A stretch of DNA of 13,556 bases, taken from an uncultured Flavobacteriaceae bacterium (GTDB taxonomy: Bacteria; Bacteroidota; Bacteroidia; Flavobacteriales; Flavobacteriaceae). The stretch is from the NCBI GenBank assembly GCA_913052425.1, contig CAJXEG010000022.1, forward strand, positions 1-13,556, in the 5' to 3' direction. Below the pieces are notes generated by a model. The model saw only the letters and a program-made list of their open reading frames with translations. It made no database searches and was not told where the DNA came from. The position numbers were made by a program, and so were the translations under genes. Below are positions 1-6,625 of the stretch, piece by piece; position 1 is the first letter of the stretch, and each line of letters opens with the position of its first letter.

Positions 1-72
1 AATCTTTTTAGATAAATTTACAAGAATTGGATATTTAAAAAACCAAAATTAACTTGCCAAAACAAATCACTT

Positions 73-597
73 ATGGAAAATCAAAAAATTACCACCGTTA
101 AAACAGCCCTCAATTTTGGCCTCATTTTAGGGGGGATCAGCCTTGTGTACAGTCTCATGCTTTTCTTCTTAGACATGCATTATCAGGGAGAGACGGCCAC
201 CTCTCTGATCGGATATACCCTTTTGATTGGTCTTGTTCTATGGGCAATCATGCATTTTAAAAAAAATAACGATGGTTACATAAGTCTGTCCGAGGCCCTA
301 AAAACAGGAGTGGGTACTGCCCTCATCTCAGCGATAATAGTCTGCATCTATACAATTGTTATGATCCAATACCTCGATCCTGAATTTTTAGACAAATCCA
401 TCGAATATCAAAAACAAAAAATGCTGCAAGAAAATCCCGAAATCTCTGTGGAAAGCGTGAACAAAATGTTTGGCATGCAAAAAGAATTCTCAGGGCCATT
501 CATAATTTCCGGATTTATCATCATTTTCAATTTATTTTTTGGTTTTATCATTTCATTGATTGTTGGCCTGATCGTTAAAAAATCTAAACCCGAATAG
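73..597 (+). CDS. DUF4199 family four-helix inner-membrane protein
   Basis: Function unknown. The 174-residue protein has the look of the DUF4199 family common in Bacteroidota: a short polar N-terminus, hydrophobic helices at about residues 12-33, 43-62, 80-98 and 142-168, and a charged loop between helices 3 and 4 (about 100-140) rich in Glu, Lys and Gln. The stretch YISLSEALKTGVGTA (69-83), leading into helix 3, is the most family-like part. There is no signal peptide apart from helix 1 and there are no catalytic motifs. The ATG at 73 is the natural start because the first helix begins 11 residues later. It lies 37 nt upstream of the glycosyltransferase, but that gene has its own promoter-like box, so co-transcription is possible rather than required. 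The family assignment rests on recalled pattern and topology. Confidence 0.8.
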   Translation: MENQKITTVKTALNFGLILGGISLVYSLMLFFLDMHYQGETATSLIGYTLLIGLVLWAIMHFKKNNDGYISLSEALKTGVGTALISAIIVCIYTIVMIQYLDPEFLDKSIEYQKQKMLQENPEISVESVNKMFGMQKEFSGPFIISGFIIIFNLFFGFIISLIVGLIVKKSKPE

Positions 598-608
598 CAC
601 AATTTTCC

Positions 609-616
609 TATTTTTG
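609..616 (+). promoter_or_regulatory. Bacteroidota -7 promoter box (TAnnTTTG) for the glycosyltransferase gene
   Basis: TATTTTTG matches the Bacteroidota sigma-70 -7 consensus TAnnTTTG exactly and sits in the short gap between two genes, ending 18 nt before the ATG at 635. A transcript starting a few bases downstream would have a leader of roughly 12 nt. I see no clear -33 TTTG at the usual distance, which lowers confidence. It would drive the glycosyltransferase, mutase and ABC exporter genes. Confidence 0.5.
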
Positions 617-634
617 CGGTGAAACCATCCTTAT

Positions 635-1582
635 ATGGAAATTTCCATAGTAATTCCACTCCTGAACGAAAGTGACTCATTGGCACCGCTTCACGATTGG
701 ATCATTAAGTCGCTCGAAAAGGAAAAAAACAGCTTCGAGATCATTTTTATAGATGATGGGAGTTCAGACCGATCTTGGGAGGTGATTTCAGGTTTGTCCA
801 AACAACATACCCACACACATGGAATTCAGTTTTCCAGGAACTTTGGTAAATCTCAGGCTTTGCATGCAGGCTTTATTAAAGCACAAGGAGATTTTGTGGT
901 GACCATGGATGCAGATTTACAAGATTCACCCGAGGAAATTCCTTCCATGATTGCCCAAATAAAAGAGAAAAATCTTGACCTCATCTCCGGCTGGAAGAAA
1001 AAACGCTACGATTCCATTCTTTTCAAAAATTTACCTTCCAAGCTCTTCAATTGGGCGGCAAGAAGGGTCTCCGGCATCAAACTACATGATTTCAATTGTG
1101 GACTGAAGGTATATAAAAAAGAAGTAATCAAAAACATCCAAGTATTTGGAGAAATGCACCGCTATATCCCTGTGATCGCTGCCCACGAAGGATTTGATAA
1201 AATCGATGAAAGAATCGTCCAACACCAAGCCAGAAAATTTGGAAAAACCAAGTTTGGTGCTGATCGATTTCTCAATGGTTTTTTGGACTTGGTTACCCTA
1301 TGGTTCATCAATGGTTTTGGAAAAAGACCCATGCATTTCTTTGGATTTTGGGGAACTTTGATGCTATTGGTAGGTTTTGGCTTTACTTTTTATCTGGGTA
1401 TTGACAAGCTTTATTTCAATACTCAAAGTCGGTTGATTACCCAAAGGCCCGAATTTTATATCGCTTTGACCACCATGATTTTGGGAGCCCAATCTTTTAT
1501 CGCTGGTTTTTTGGGCGAAATCTTGATCCGCCACAACAAAAATATCAAAAGATACAACATTACTAAAACAACTTATGAATAA
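635..1582 (+). CDS. GT2 family glycosyltransferase, polyprenyl-phosphate sugar transferase (DPM1/GtrB/ArnC-like)
   Basis: Predicted to transfer a sugar from a nucleotide donor to a polyprenyl phosphate at the inner membrane. The 315-residue protein opens with a GT-A fold strand (EISIVIPLLNE, 2-12), has the donor-binding DDGSS at 40-44, and the metal-binding DAD of MDADLQDSPEE at about 92-94. The FNCGLKVYK segment (153-161) and the QARKFGKTKFG segment (198-208) are typical of the DPM1/GtrB branch. Two C-terminal helices at about 233-253 and 274-297 match the two-helix anchor of GtrB/ArnC-type enzymes. The length is normal. The sugar cannot be read from the sequence. The gene overlaps the downstream phosphohexomutase start by 8 nt, indicating translational coupling. 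A role in lipid-linked sugar for envelope glycans or lipid modification is inferred from family and neighbours. Confidence 0.88.
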   Translation: MEISIVIPLLNESDSLAPLHDWIIKSLEKEKNSFEIIFIDDGSSDRSWEVISGLSKQHTHTHGIQFSRNFGKSQALHAGFIKAQGDFVVTMDADLQDSPEEIPSMIAQIKEKNLDLISGWKKKRYDSILFKNLPSKLFNWAARRVSGIKLHDFNCGLKVYKKEVIKNIQVFGEMHRYIPVIAAHEGFDKIDERIVQHQARKFGKTKFGADRFLNGFLDLVTLWFINGFGKRPMHFFGFWGTLMLLVGFGFTFYLGIDKLYFNTQSRLITQRPEFYIALTTMILGAQSFIAGFLGEILIRHNKNIKRYNITKTTYE

Positions 1583-3284
1583 AGCACTAAGTGCCAAAAT
1601 TGAAGAATGGTCCCAACCTCCCTTCGATAAAGAAACCATTGCACAACTTGAAGTGTTAAAACAAAATCCCGATCAACTTGAGGATGCTTTTTACAAAGAT
1701 TTAGAGTTCGGCACAGGAGGCATGCGAGGGATTATGGGTATTGGTACCAATCGAATAAATGCCTACACTTTGGGAAAAAGCACCCAAGGACTTTGTGATT
1801 ATCTCAAAAGTGTTTTTGAAAAAGAGCCCATAAAAGTAGTCATTGCCTATGACTGCAGAAACAACAGTAAAAGTTTGGCCCTAAAAGTTGCTGAAGTTTT
1901 TTCAGCCAATGGCATCAAGGTTTTCTTCTTTTCTGACTTGAGGACTACCCCCGAACTTTCTTTTGCTGTAAAACATCTGGAAGCCCAATGTGGGATTGTA
2001 TTGACCGCCTCACACAACCCCCCTGAGTACAACGGCTATAAAGTTTACTGGAAAGACGGTGGACAAATTGTTCCCCCACAAGACAAACAGATCATCGAAC
2101 AAATCAATCAAACTCAGTTTTCTGACATAAAATTCAATGCCAAGGAAGAATTAATTGAGTGGATTGATCAAGACATAGACCAAGCCTTTTATAACAAATC
2201 GGTTCAATTGGGAAGGTTTGAATTAATCGGACGTAAACAATTTAAGATCGTTTTCACCCCTTTACATGGCACCTCCATCACTGCTGTTCCTCAGGTACTG
2301 GCTCTGGCAGGTTATACAGATGTTCATTTGGTCGAGGCCCAGTCCTCACCCGATGGGAACTTCCCTACCGTAAAATCACCCAACCCAGAAGAGCCGGAGG
2401 CCCTGCAAATGGCCTTGGATCGTGCAAAAGCCATTGGGGCTGACATGGTGGTTGGAACCGATCCCGACAGTGACCGTTTGGGGATTGCCGTTAGAGATCA
2501 AAACAACGATTTCCGTTTAATCAACGGAAACCAAACCATGGTGGTCATGACTTATTTTCTTTTGGAACAATGGAAAAAAAGCAACCGTCTGGACGGAAAA
2601 CAATTTGTGGCCACAACCATTGTCTCTACTCCTATGATTCAAAAAATGGCCCAAGCCTATGGGGTGCAATACAAAGAGACCCTTACCGGATTTAAATGGA
2701 TTGGTAAACTCATCAAAGATTTCCCTGCGCTCAACTTTATTGGGGGCGGAGAAGAAAGTTTTGGTTATCTCGTAGGGGATGCCATTCGAGATAAAGACGC
2801 TGTTACAGCCACACTATTGGCCTGTGAGATAGGGACTTTTGCCAAAAACAACAACCAAAGTTTCTACGAAATTCTGGTTGAATGTTACAGAAAATTTGGT
2901 GCTTACAAAGAAAAACTCATCTCTTTTACCCAAAAGGGAAAAGAAGGAGCGGACAAAATAAAGGGTATGATGGAAGGATACAGAAATAATCCTCCAAAAG
3001 AAATTGGCGGTATCAAGGTAAATCAATCAGAAGACTATCTCAAAAGTGAACGGGCTTTCCTTTTGGAGAACCGATCGGAGGAAATAAATTTGCCTGTGGC
3101 TGATGTTTTAATCTTTTTATTAGAAGATCATTCTAAAATTGCAATAAGACCCAGCGGTACCGAACCCAAAATAAAATTTTACTTTAGTGTAAATGATACG
3201 CTTGATGAAAATGAAGATTGGGAAACTATGGAACTTCAACTGGATCAAAAAATAGCAAACATCGTTAAAGGAATTGGACTGTAA
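1575..3284 (+). CDS. Phospho-sugar mutase (phosphoglucomutase/phosphomannomutase, PGM2-like)
   Basis: Alpha-D-phosphohexomutase interconverting hexose-6-phosphate and hexose-1-phosphate in the cytosol, feeding nucleotide-sugar synthesis and glycogen or glucose metabolism. All four family motifs are present in order. The phosphoserine loop is TASHNP with Ser146. The metal loop is DPDSDR at 296-301 (Asp296, Asp298, Asp300). The sugar-binding loop is GGGEES at 390-395. The phosphate-binding loop is RPSGTEP at 525-531. At 569 residues it has the longer size of the PGM2/PgcA branch rather than the roughly 460 of ManB/AlgC types. Glucose-1-phosphate is the likeliest product, but glucose and mannose specificity cannot be separated by eye. 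The ATG at 1575 lies inside the end of the glycosyltransferase gene, and the stop abuts the ABC exporter ATG with no gap, so the three genes are probably translated from one message. Confidence 0.93.
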   Translation: MNKALSAKIEEWSQPPFDKETIAQLEVLKQNPDQLEDAFYKDLEFGTGGMRGIMGIGTNRINAYTLGKSTQGLCDYLKSVFEKEPIKVVIAYDCRNNSKSLALKVAEVFSANGIKVFFFSDLRTTPELSFAVKHLEAQCGIVLTASHNPPEYNGYKVYWKDGGQIVPPQDKQIIEQINQTQFSDIKFNAKEELIEWIDQDIDQAFYNKSVQLGRFELIGRKQFKIVFTPLHGTSITAVPQVLALAGYTDVHLVEAQSSPDGNFPTVKSPNPEEPEALQMALDRAKAIGADMVVGTDPDSDRLGIAVRDQNNDFRLINGNQTMVVMTYFLLEQWKKSNRLDGKQFVATTIVSTPMIQKMAQAYGVQYKETLTGFKWIGKLIKDFPALNFIGGGEESFGYLVGDAIRDKDAVTATLLACEIGTFAKNNNQSFYEILVECYRKFGAYKEKLISFTQKGKEGADKIKGMMEGYRNNPPKEIGGIKVNQSEDYLKSERAFLLENRSEEINLPVADVLIFLLEDHSKIAIRPSGTEPKIKFYFSVNDTLDENEDWETMELQLDQKIANIVKGIGL

Positions 3285-5105
3285 ATGAATTATTTTTTCA
3301 AAATACTTCGGTTTGGTTTACCCTATAAAAGGTACGCCTTTTTGAATATACTTTTCAATATCCTCTATGCGGTTTTCAGCGCATTGGCCTATGTGTCTAT
3401 GATCCCCATGATGCAAATCCTTTTTGGAACCACACCAAAAACAACTGTCGCTCCAACCTATGAGGGCATGGGCCAAATAAAAAACTACCTCGAAGGATTT
3501 TTCAATTACAAAATCACCCAATACATGGGACAAGACAGTGGGAAAGCACTACTTTTTGTCATTGGGATCATCATTAGCCTATTTTTCCTTAAAAACATTT
3601 TCAACTATTTGGCCATGTTTTTCATCACTTTCCTCAGAAATGGCGTCCTAATGGATTTGCGGAATGACTTGTATCATAAAACCACTACTCTTCCCTTATA
3701 CTTTTTCTCAGAGAAGAAAAAAGGAGATCTCATGGCCCGAATTTCCTCTGATGTTTTGGAGCTTCAACATTCTTTTTTATCCATTTTAGAATTGATCATC
3801 AGAGACCCACTGACCATTATTTTTTCCCTTATCGTCATGTTCAGTTTCAGTGTAAAGCTCACCCTTTTTGTGTTGATATTTATTCCCTTATCCGGAGCCA
3901 TCATCTCTCAAATTGGTAAGTCTCTTAAGCGAAAATCTGATCGTGTTCAAAAAGAACAAGGAGAGTTTTTATCCCTATTGGAGGAAACCATAGGAGGAAT
4001 AAAAATCATTAAAGCCTTTAATGCAGAAAATTCGTTTGTCAAAAAATTCAAACATTCCACAGGCCGCTTTTTTGATTTTTCGAATAAACTTTTAAACCGA
4101 CAAAACCTCGCCTCCCCTATCAGTGAGTTTTTGGGGATTGTGGTCATCAGTGTGTTGCTGTGGTATGGTGGGAAAATGGTATTGATTGATCAGACCCTGA
4201 ACGGGGCCATCTTTTTGTCCTATTTGGGGTTGGCTTATAATATTTTGACTCCAGCAAAAGGCATCAGCAAGGCCTACTACAGCATCAAAAAAGGAGATGC
4301 TGCTGCTATGCGGGTTCTGGAAATTCTCGAAGCCAAAGACGACATGGAGGATGTGGATGATGCCATTGAGATTAAATCACTTGAAAAGGAAATTAAATTT
4401 GATAATGTCTCCTTTTCTTATGAGCAAAACCCAGTGTTAGAAAATTTTTCACTCCAAATCAAAAAAGGACAAACCGTCGCTCTTGTCGGGCCATCGGGAA
4501 GTGGAAAAACAACTTTGGCCAATTTGCTCAATCGGTTTTATGACGTTGACAAAGGCAGTTTGACTGTGGATGGAACTCCTATAGATGTAGTCAAGAAGAA
4601 ATCTTTGTACCAACTCACCGGAATGGTAACCCAAGACTCCATTTTGTTCAATGACAGTGTGAAAAATAATATTGCTTTGGGAAATCCCAACGCCACGCTT
4701 GACCAAATCAAGGAGGCAGCTAAAATTGCGAATGCCACTGAATTTATAGAAAAATTGGAACAAGGCTATGACAGTATCATCGGTGAGGGAGGAAACAAAC
4801 TATCGGGAGGTCAAAAACAAAGATTGTCTATCGCCCGCGCCATTTTAAAAGATCCCGATATTTTAATACTGGATGAGGCAACCTCTGCATTGGACACCGG
4901 CTCGGAGAAAATGGTACAGCAAGCATTGGAAAACTTGATGAAAAACAGAACCTCACTGGTCATTGCCCACAGACTTTCCACCATCCAAAAAGCAGACTTG
5001 ATTGTGGTACTCAACCAGGGTAAAATCATCGAAACAGGAACACACAAAGAACTTTTAGCAAAAAATTCTGTCTATAAAAAACTGGTTGAGTTGCAAACTA
5101 TATAG
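3285..5105 (+). CDS. ABC exporter, fused permease and ATPase (MsbA-like)
   Basis: A half-transporter of 606 residues, expected to homodimerise in the inner membrane and export a lipid or other amphipathic substrate using ATP. The membrane domain spans about 15-325, with hydrophobic blocks at 17-45, 86-118, 165-208 and 276-322 that account for six helices. The ATPase domain has Walker A GPSGSGKT at 402-409, Q-loop Gln450, signature LSGGQ at 506-510, Walker B ILILDE ending at Asp530-Glu531, D-loop SALD (534-537) and H-loop His562. All catalytic residues are intact, so it should be active. MsbA-type lipid flipping is the closest family role, but relatives also export peptides and drugs. The ATG directly follows the mutase stop (TAAATG), so translation is probably coupled. 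Its position behind a lipid-sugar transferase favours an envelope substrate; that is inference. Confidence 0.9.
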   Translation: MNYFFKILRFGLPYKRYAFLNILFNILYAVFSALAYVSMIPMMQILFGTTPKTTVAPTYEGMGQIKNYLEGFFNYKITQYMGQDSGKALLFVIGIIISLFFLKNIFNYLAMFFITFLRNGVLMDLRNDLYHKTTTLPLYFFSEKKKGDLMARISSDVLELQHSFLSILELIIRDPLTIIFSLIVMFSFSVKLTLFVLIFIPLSGAIISQIGKSLKRKSDRVQKEQGEFLSLLEETIGGIKIIKAFNAENSFVKKFKHSTGRFFDFSNKLLNRQNLASPISEFLGIVVISVLLWYGGKMVLIDQTLNGAIFLSYLGLAYNILTPAKGISKAYYSIKKGDAAAMRVLEILEAKDDMEDVDDAIEIKSLEKEIKFDNVSFSYEQNPVLENFSLQIKKGQTVALVGPSGSGKTTLANLLNRFYDVDKGSLTVDGTPIDVVKKKSLYQLTGMVTQDSILFNDSVKNNIALGNPNATLDQIKEAAKIANATEFIEKLEQGYDSIIGEGGNKLSGGQKQRLSIARAILKDPDILILDEATSALDTGSEKMVQQALENLMKNRTSLVIAHRLSTIQKADLIVVLNQGKIIETGTHKELLAKNSVYKKLVELQTI

Positions 5106-5153
5106 TACTGCATTAAACTTTTTTTATTAAATCGCATCAAAGAATAAAATACT

Positions 5154-5693
5154 TTGGAACAGCAGAATCAATTTATTAAGGCATTGACATCACCTGAGAC
5201 ACAGGAGATTGCTTTTAAAAAATTGCTTGCTGATTATAAGGGACGGCTCTACTGGCATATTAGAAAAATTGTAATAGGGCATGAGGATGCCGATGATGTC
5301 TTGCAAAATACCTTCATTAAGGTTTTTGAAAACATTGATAAATTCAAGGGAAATAGCAATATTTACACTTGGATGTACAAAATAGCGACCAATGAATCAT
5401 TGAATTTTTTGGGTAAAAAATCGAAACAACTGGGCATATCTAACGAAGAATGGATCGAAAAACAAACTGCTAAACTCGAATCGGATGTTTATTTTGAGGG
5501 AGATGAGATGCAATTGAAATTACAAAAAGCAATAGCGACACTGCCTGAAAAACAACGCCTGGTTTTTAATATGAGGTATTTTGAGGAGATGAAATACGAG
5601 AAAATGTCTGAGATTTTAGAGACATCGGTAGGAGGTTTAAAAGCTTCCTATCACCATGCCGTGAAAAAAATTAAAAATAAAATCAATGGGTAG
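5154..5693 (+). CDS. RNA polymerase sigma factor, sigma-70 family, ECF-like
   Basis: A 179-residue two-domain sigma factor that would redirect RNA polymerase to a specific regulon. Region 2 covers about 20-88, with DADDVLQNTFIKVFENIDKF (45-64) forming the core-binding and -10 recognition helices and the NIYTWMYKIATNESLNFL stretch (69-86) typical of ECF factors. Region 4 covers about 122-175: LPEKQRLVFNMRYFEEMKYEKM (130-151), then a helix-turn-helix ending in SVGGLKASYHHAVKKIK. Regions 1 and 3 are absent, as in ECF sigmas. The start is TTG at 5154: an in-frame TAA lies at 5145, and no ATG occurs before region 2, so TTG (or a later TTG at 5184) is required. The end overlaps the next gene by 8 nt, and that gene encodes a membrane protein likely to control it. 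The target promoters are unknown. Confidence 0.9.
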   Translation: MEQQNQFIKALTSPETQEIAFKKLLADYKGRLYWHIRKIVIGHEDADDVLQNTFIKVFENIDKFKGNSNIYTWMYKIATNESLNFLGKKSKQLGISNEEWIEKQTAKLESDVYFEGDEMQLKLQKAIATLPEKQRLVFNMRYFEEMKYEKMSEILETSVGGLKASYHHAVKKIKNKING

Positions 5694-6156
5694 TATAGAT
5701 AAAAAGTCACCTTTTAAGGTACCCGAAAGCTATTTTAATGATTTTAATCAAAAAATAGCCCAAAAAATTGACTCCATTGAACCAAACAGTGGTTTTAGAA
5801 CTCCAGTTGATTATTTTCAAAAAATTGAAAATCAGATACTTGATCAAGTTGATTACCACAAAGAAGCCCCCCCCTCTTATTCAAATTATATTTGGAAAGC
5901 AATGGCTGTGGCCAGTGTAGTCGTCCTCTTTTTTGTAAACGAAAAAACCGCCCTTGATCAGAACGAACTTGCAGATTTTTTTATGGAAGATTATCTAATG
6001 GTCAATACCACCTACGAAATTGCCGAACATTCTGATTATTCCTTTGAAGTTGGGAATTTTATTGAAAATTATGAGTCCATTGCCATAGATGACGCCTTGG
6101 AAATTAGATTATACGGGGAAACCCCGACAAATTTAAACTTGTTTGATGATGAATAG
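5686..6156 (+). CDS. Single-pass membrane protein with FxxPxxYF repeat, putative anti-sigma factor
   Basis: A 156-residue protein encoded with an 8-nt overlap after the sigma gene, so a partner role is likely. The cytoplasmic N-terminal part contains two copies of one motif: F10-K-V-P13 with Y16-F17, and F37-R-T-P40 with Y43-F44. Each is followed by an amphipathic helix (NQKIAQKID and ENQILDQVD), 27 residues apart. One hydrophobic helix follows at about 68-84. The remaining roughly 70 residues are acidic and probably periplasmic. There are no Cys residues at all, so it lacks the HxxxCxxC zinc anti-sigma domain; if it holds the sigma factor, the FxxPxxYF repeats are the probable contact surface. 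The assignment rests on gene order, topology and recollection of similar FKVPxxYF proteins next to Bacteroidota sigma factors. A run of eight C lies at 5867-5874, just before the membrane helix. Confidence 0.7.
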   Translation: MGSIDKKSPFKVPESYFNDFNQKIAQKIDSIEPNSGFRTPVDYFQKIENQILDQVDYHKEAPPSYSNYIWKAMAVASVVVLFFVNEKTALDQNELADFFMEDYLMVNTTYEIAEHSDYSFEVGNFIENYESIAIDDALEIRLYGETPTNLNLFDDE

Positions 6157-6601
6157 ATTATTGATAATAGTGATGTTGCTGACATTAAACATCAGCTACG
6201 GGCAAAAAAGTAAAATGAGCTTTGAAAGACTCAAAGCTCTTAAAATGAGTTTTATAACTGAAAAAATAGGATTGACCGAAGCAGAAGAATCTGTCTTTTG
6301 GGAAATCTACGATCAATACGAGGAAAAAATCTTTGTTGATTGTAGAAAGAAGATCAAAAATTTGAGAAAGAGTTATATGAAATCTCAAGACAGCATCAGC
6401 AATGAGGAGGCTTTAGAAGTGATTCAAAAAATTAATGAGATGGAGCGTTATGCCATAGAACTCAAAGGAGAAAGAGACAAATCGCTACTCGAAAAATTCT
6501 CAGCCAACGTCATCCTAAAAATGCATCATGCAGAGTACCATTTTAACCGTGAGATGGTTTACAAAATGAGAAAAACAAAAGATCATCATAAAAATGAGTG
6601 A
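6146..6601 (+). CDS. Small periplasmic Spy/CpxP-like protein, putative sensor of the sigma-factor cassette
   Basis: A secreted, mostly helical protein of about 151 residues. Residues 1-19 form a signal peptide (MNRLLIIVMLLTLNISYG, cleavage probably around Gly19-Gln20). The mature part begins with a positively charged helix, then carries an LTEAEE turn (43-48) and FWEIYDQYEEK (51-61). This resembles the LTxxQ/Spy-CpxP pattern of periplasmic chaperone or stress-sensor proteins, and Bacteroidota proteins often labelled sensor of ECF-type sigma factor. The rest is charged coiled-coil-like helix, and the C-terminus is rich in His and Lys (KTKDHHKNE), which could bind metal; that is speculative. 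ATG codons at 6146 and 6149 and a TTG at 6143 are all possible starts; any of them overlaps the preceding gene. It probably acts with the membrane protein before it to sense envelope state. The function is inferred from context. Confidence 0.68.
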   Translation: MMNRLLIIVMLLTLNISYGQKSKMSFERLKALKMSFITEKIGLTEAEESVFWEIYDQYEEKIFVDCRKKIKNLRKSYMKSQDSISNEEALEVIQKINEMERYAIELKGERDKSLLEKFSANVILKMHHAEYHFNREMVYKMRKTKDHHKNE

Positions 6602-6609
6602 TATCGGGT

Positions 6610-6617
6610 TAGTTTTG
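6610..6617 (+). promoter_or_regulatory. Bacteroidota -7 promoter box for the rRNA methyltransferase gene
   Basis: TAGTTTTG matches TAnnTTTG exactly in the 24-nt gap before the methyltransferase. It ends only 8 nt before the ATG at 6626, so the predicted transcript would begin within a few bases of the start codon and be almost leaderless. No -33 TTTG is visible at the usual spacing. Confidence 0.4.
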
Positions 6618-6625
6618 TACCCATC

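Noticed and set aside
13..56. Possible promoter upstream of the DUF4199 gene (TAAATTTA at 13-20; TTG at 27-29 with TAACTTG at 50-56)
   Set aside because: Neither matches TAnnTTTG well enough, and the real upstream context is outside the window.
408..686. Minus-strand frame of 92 codons spanning the DUF4199/glycosyltransferase junction
   Set aside because: It is antisense to two better supported genes, has no promoter-like sequence, and its translation has no recognisable feature.
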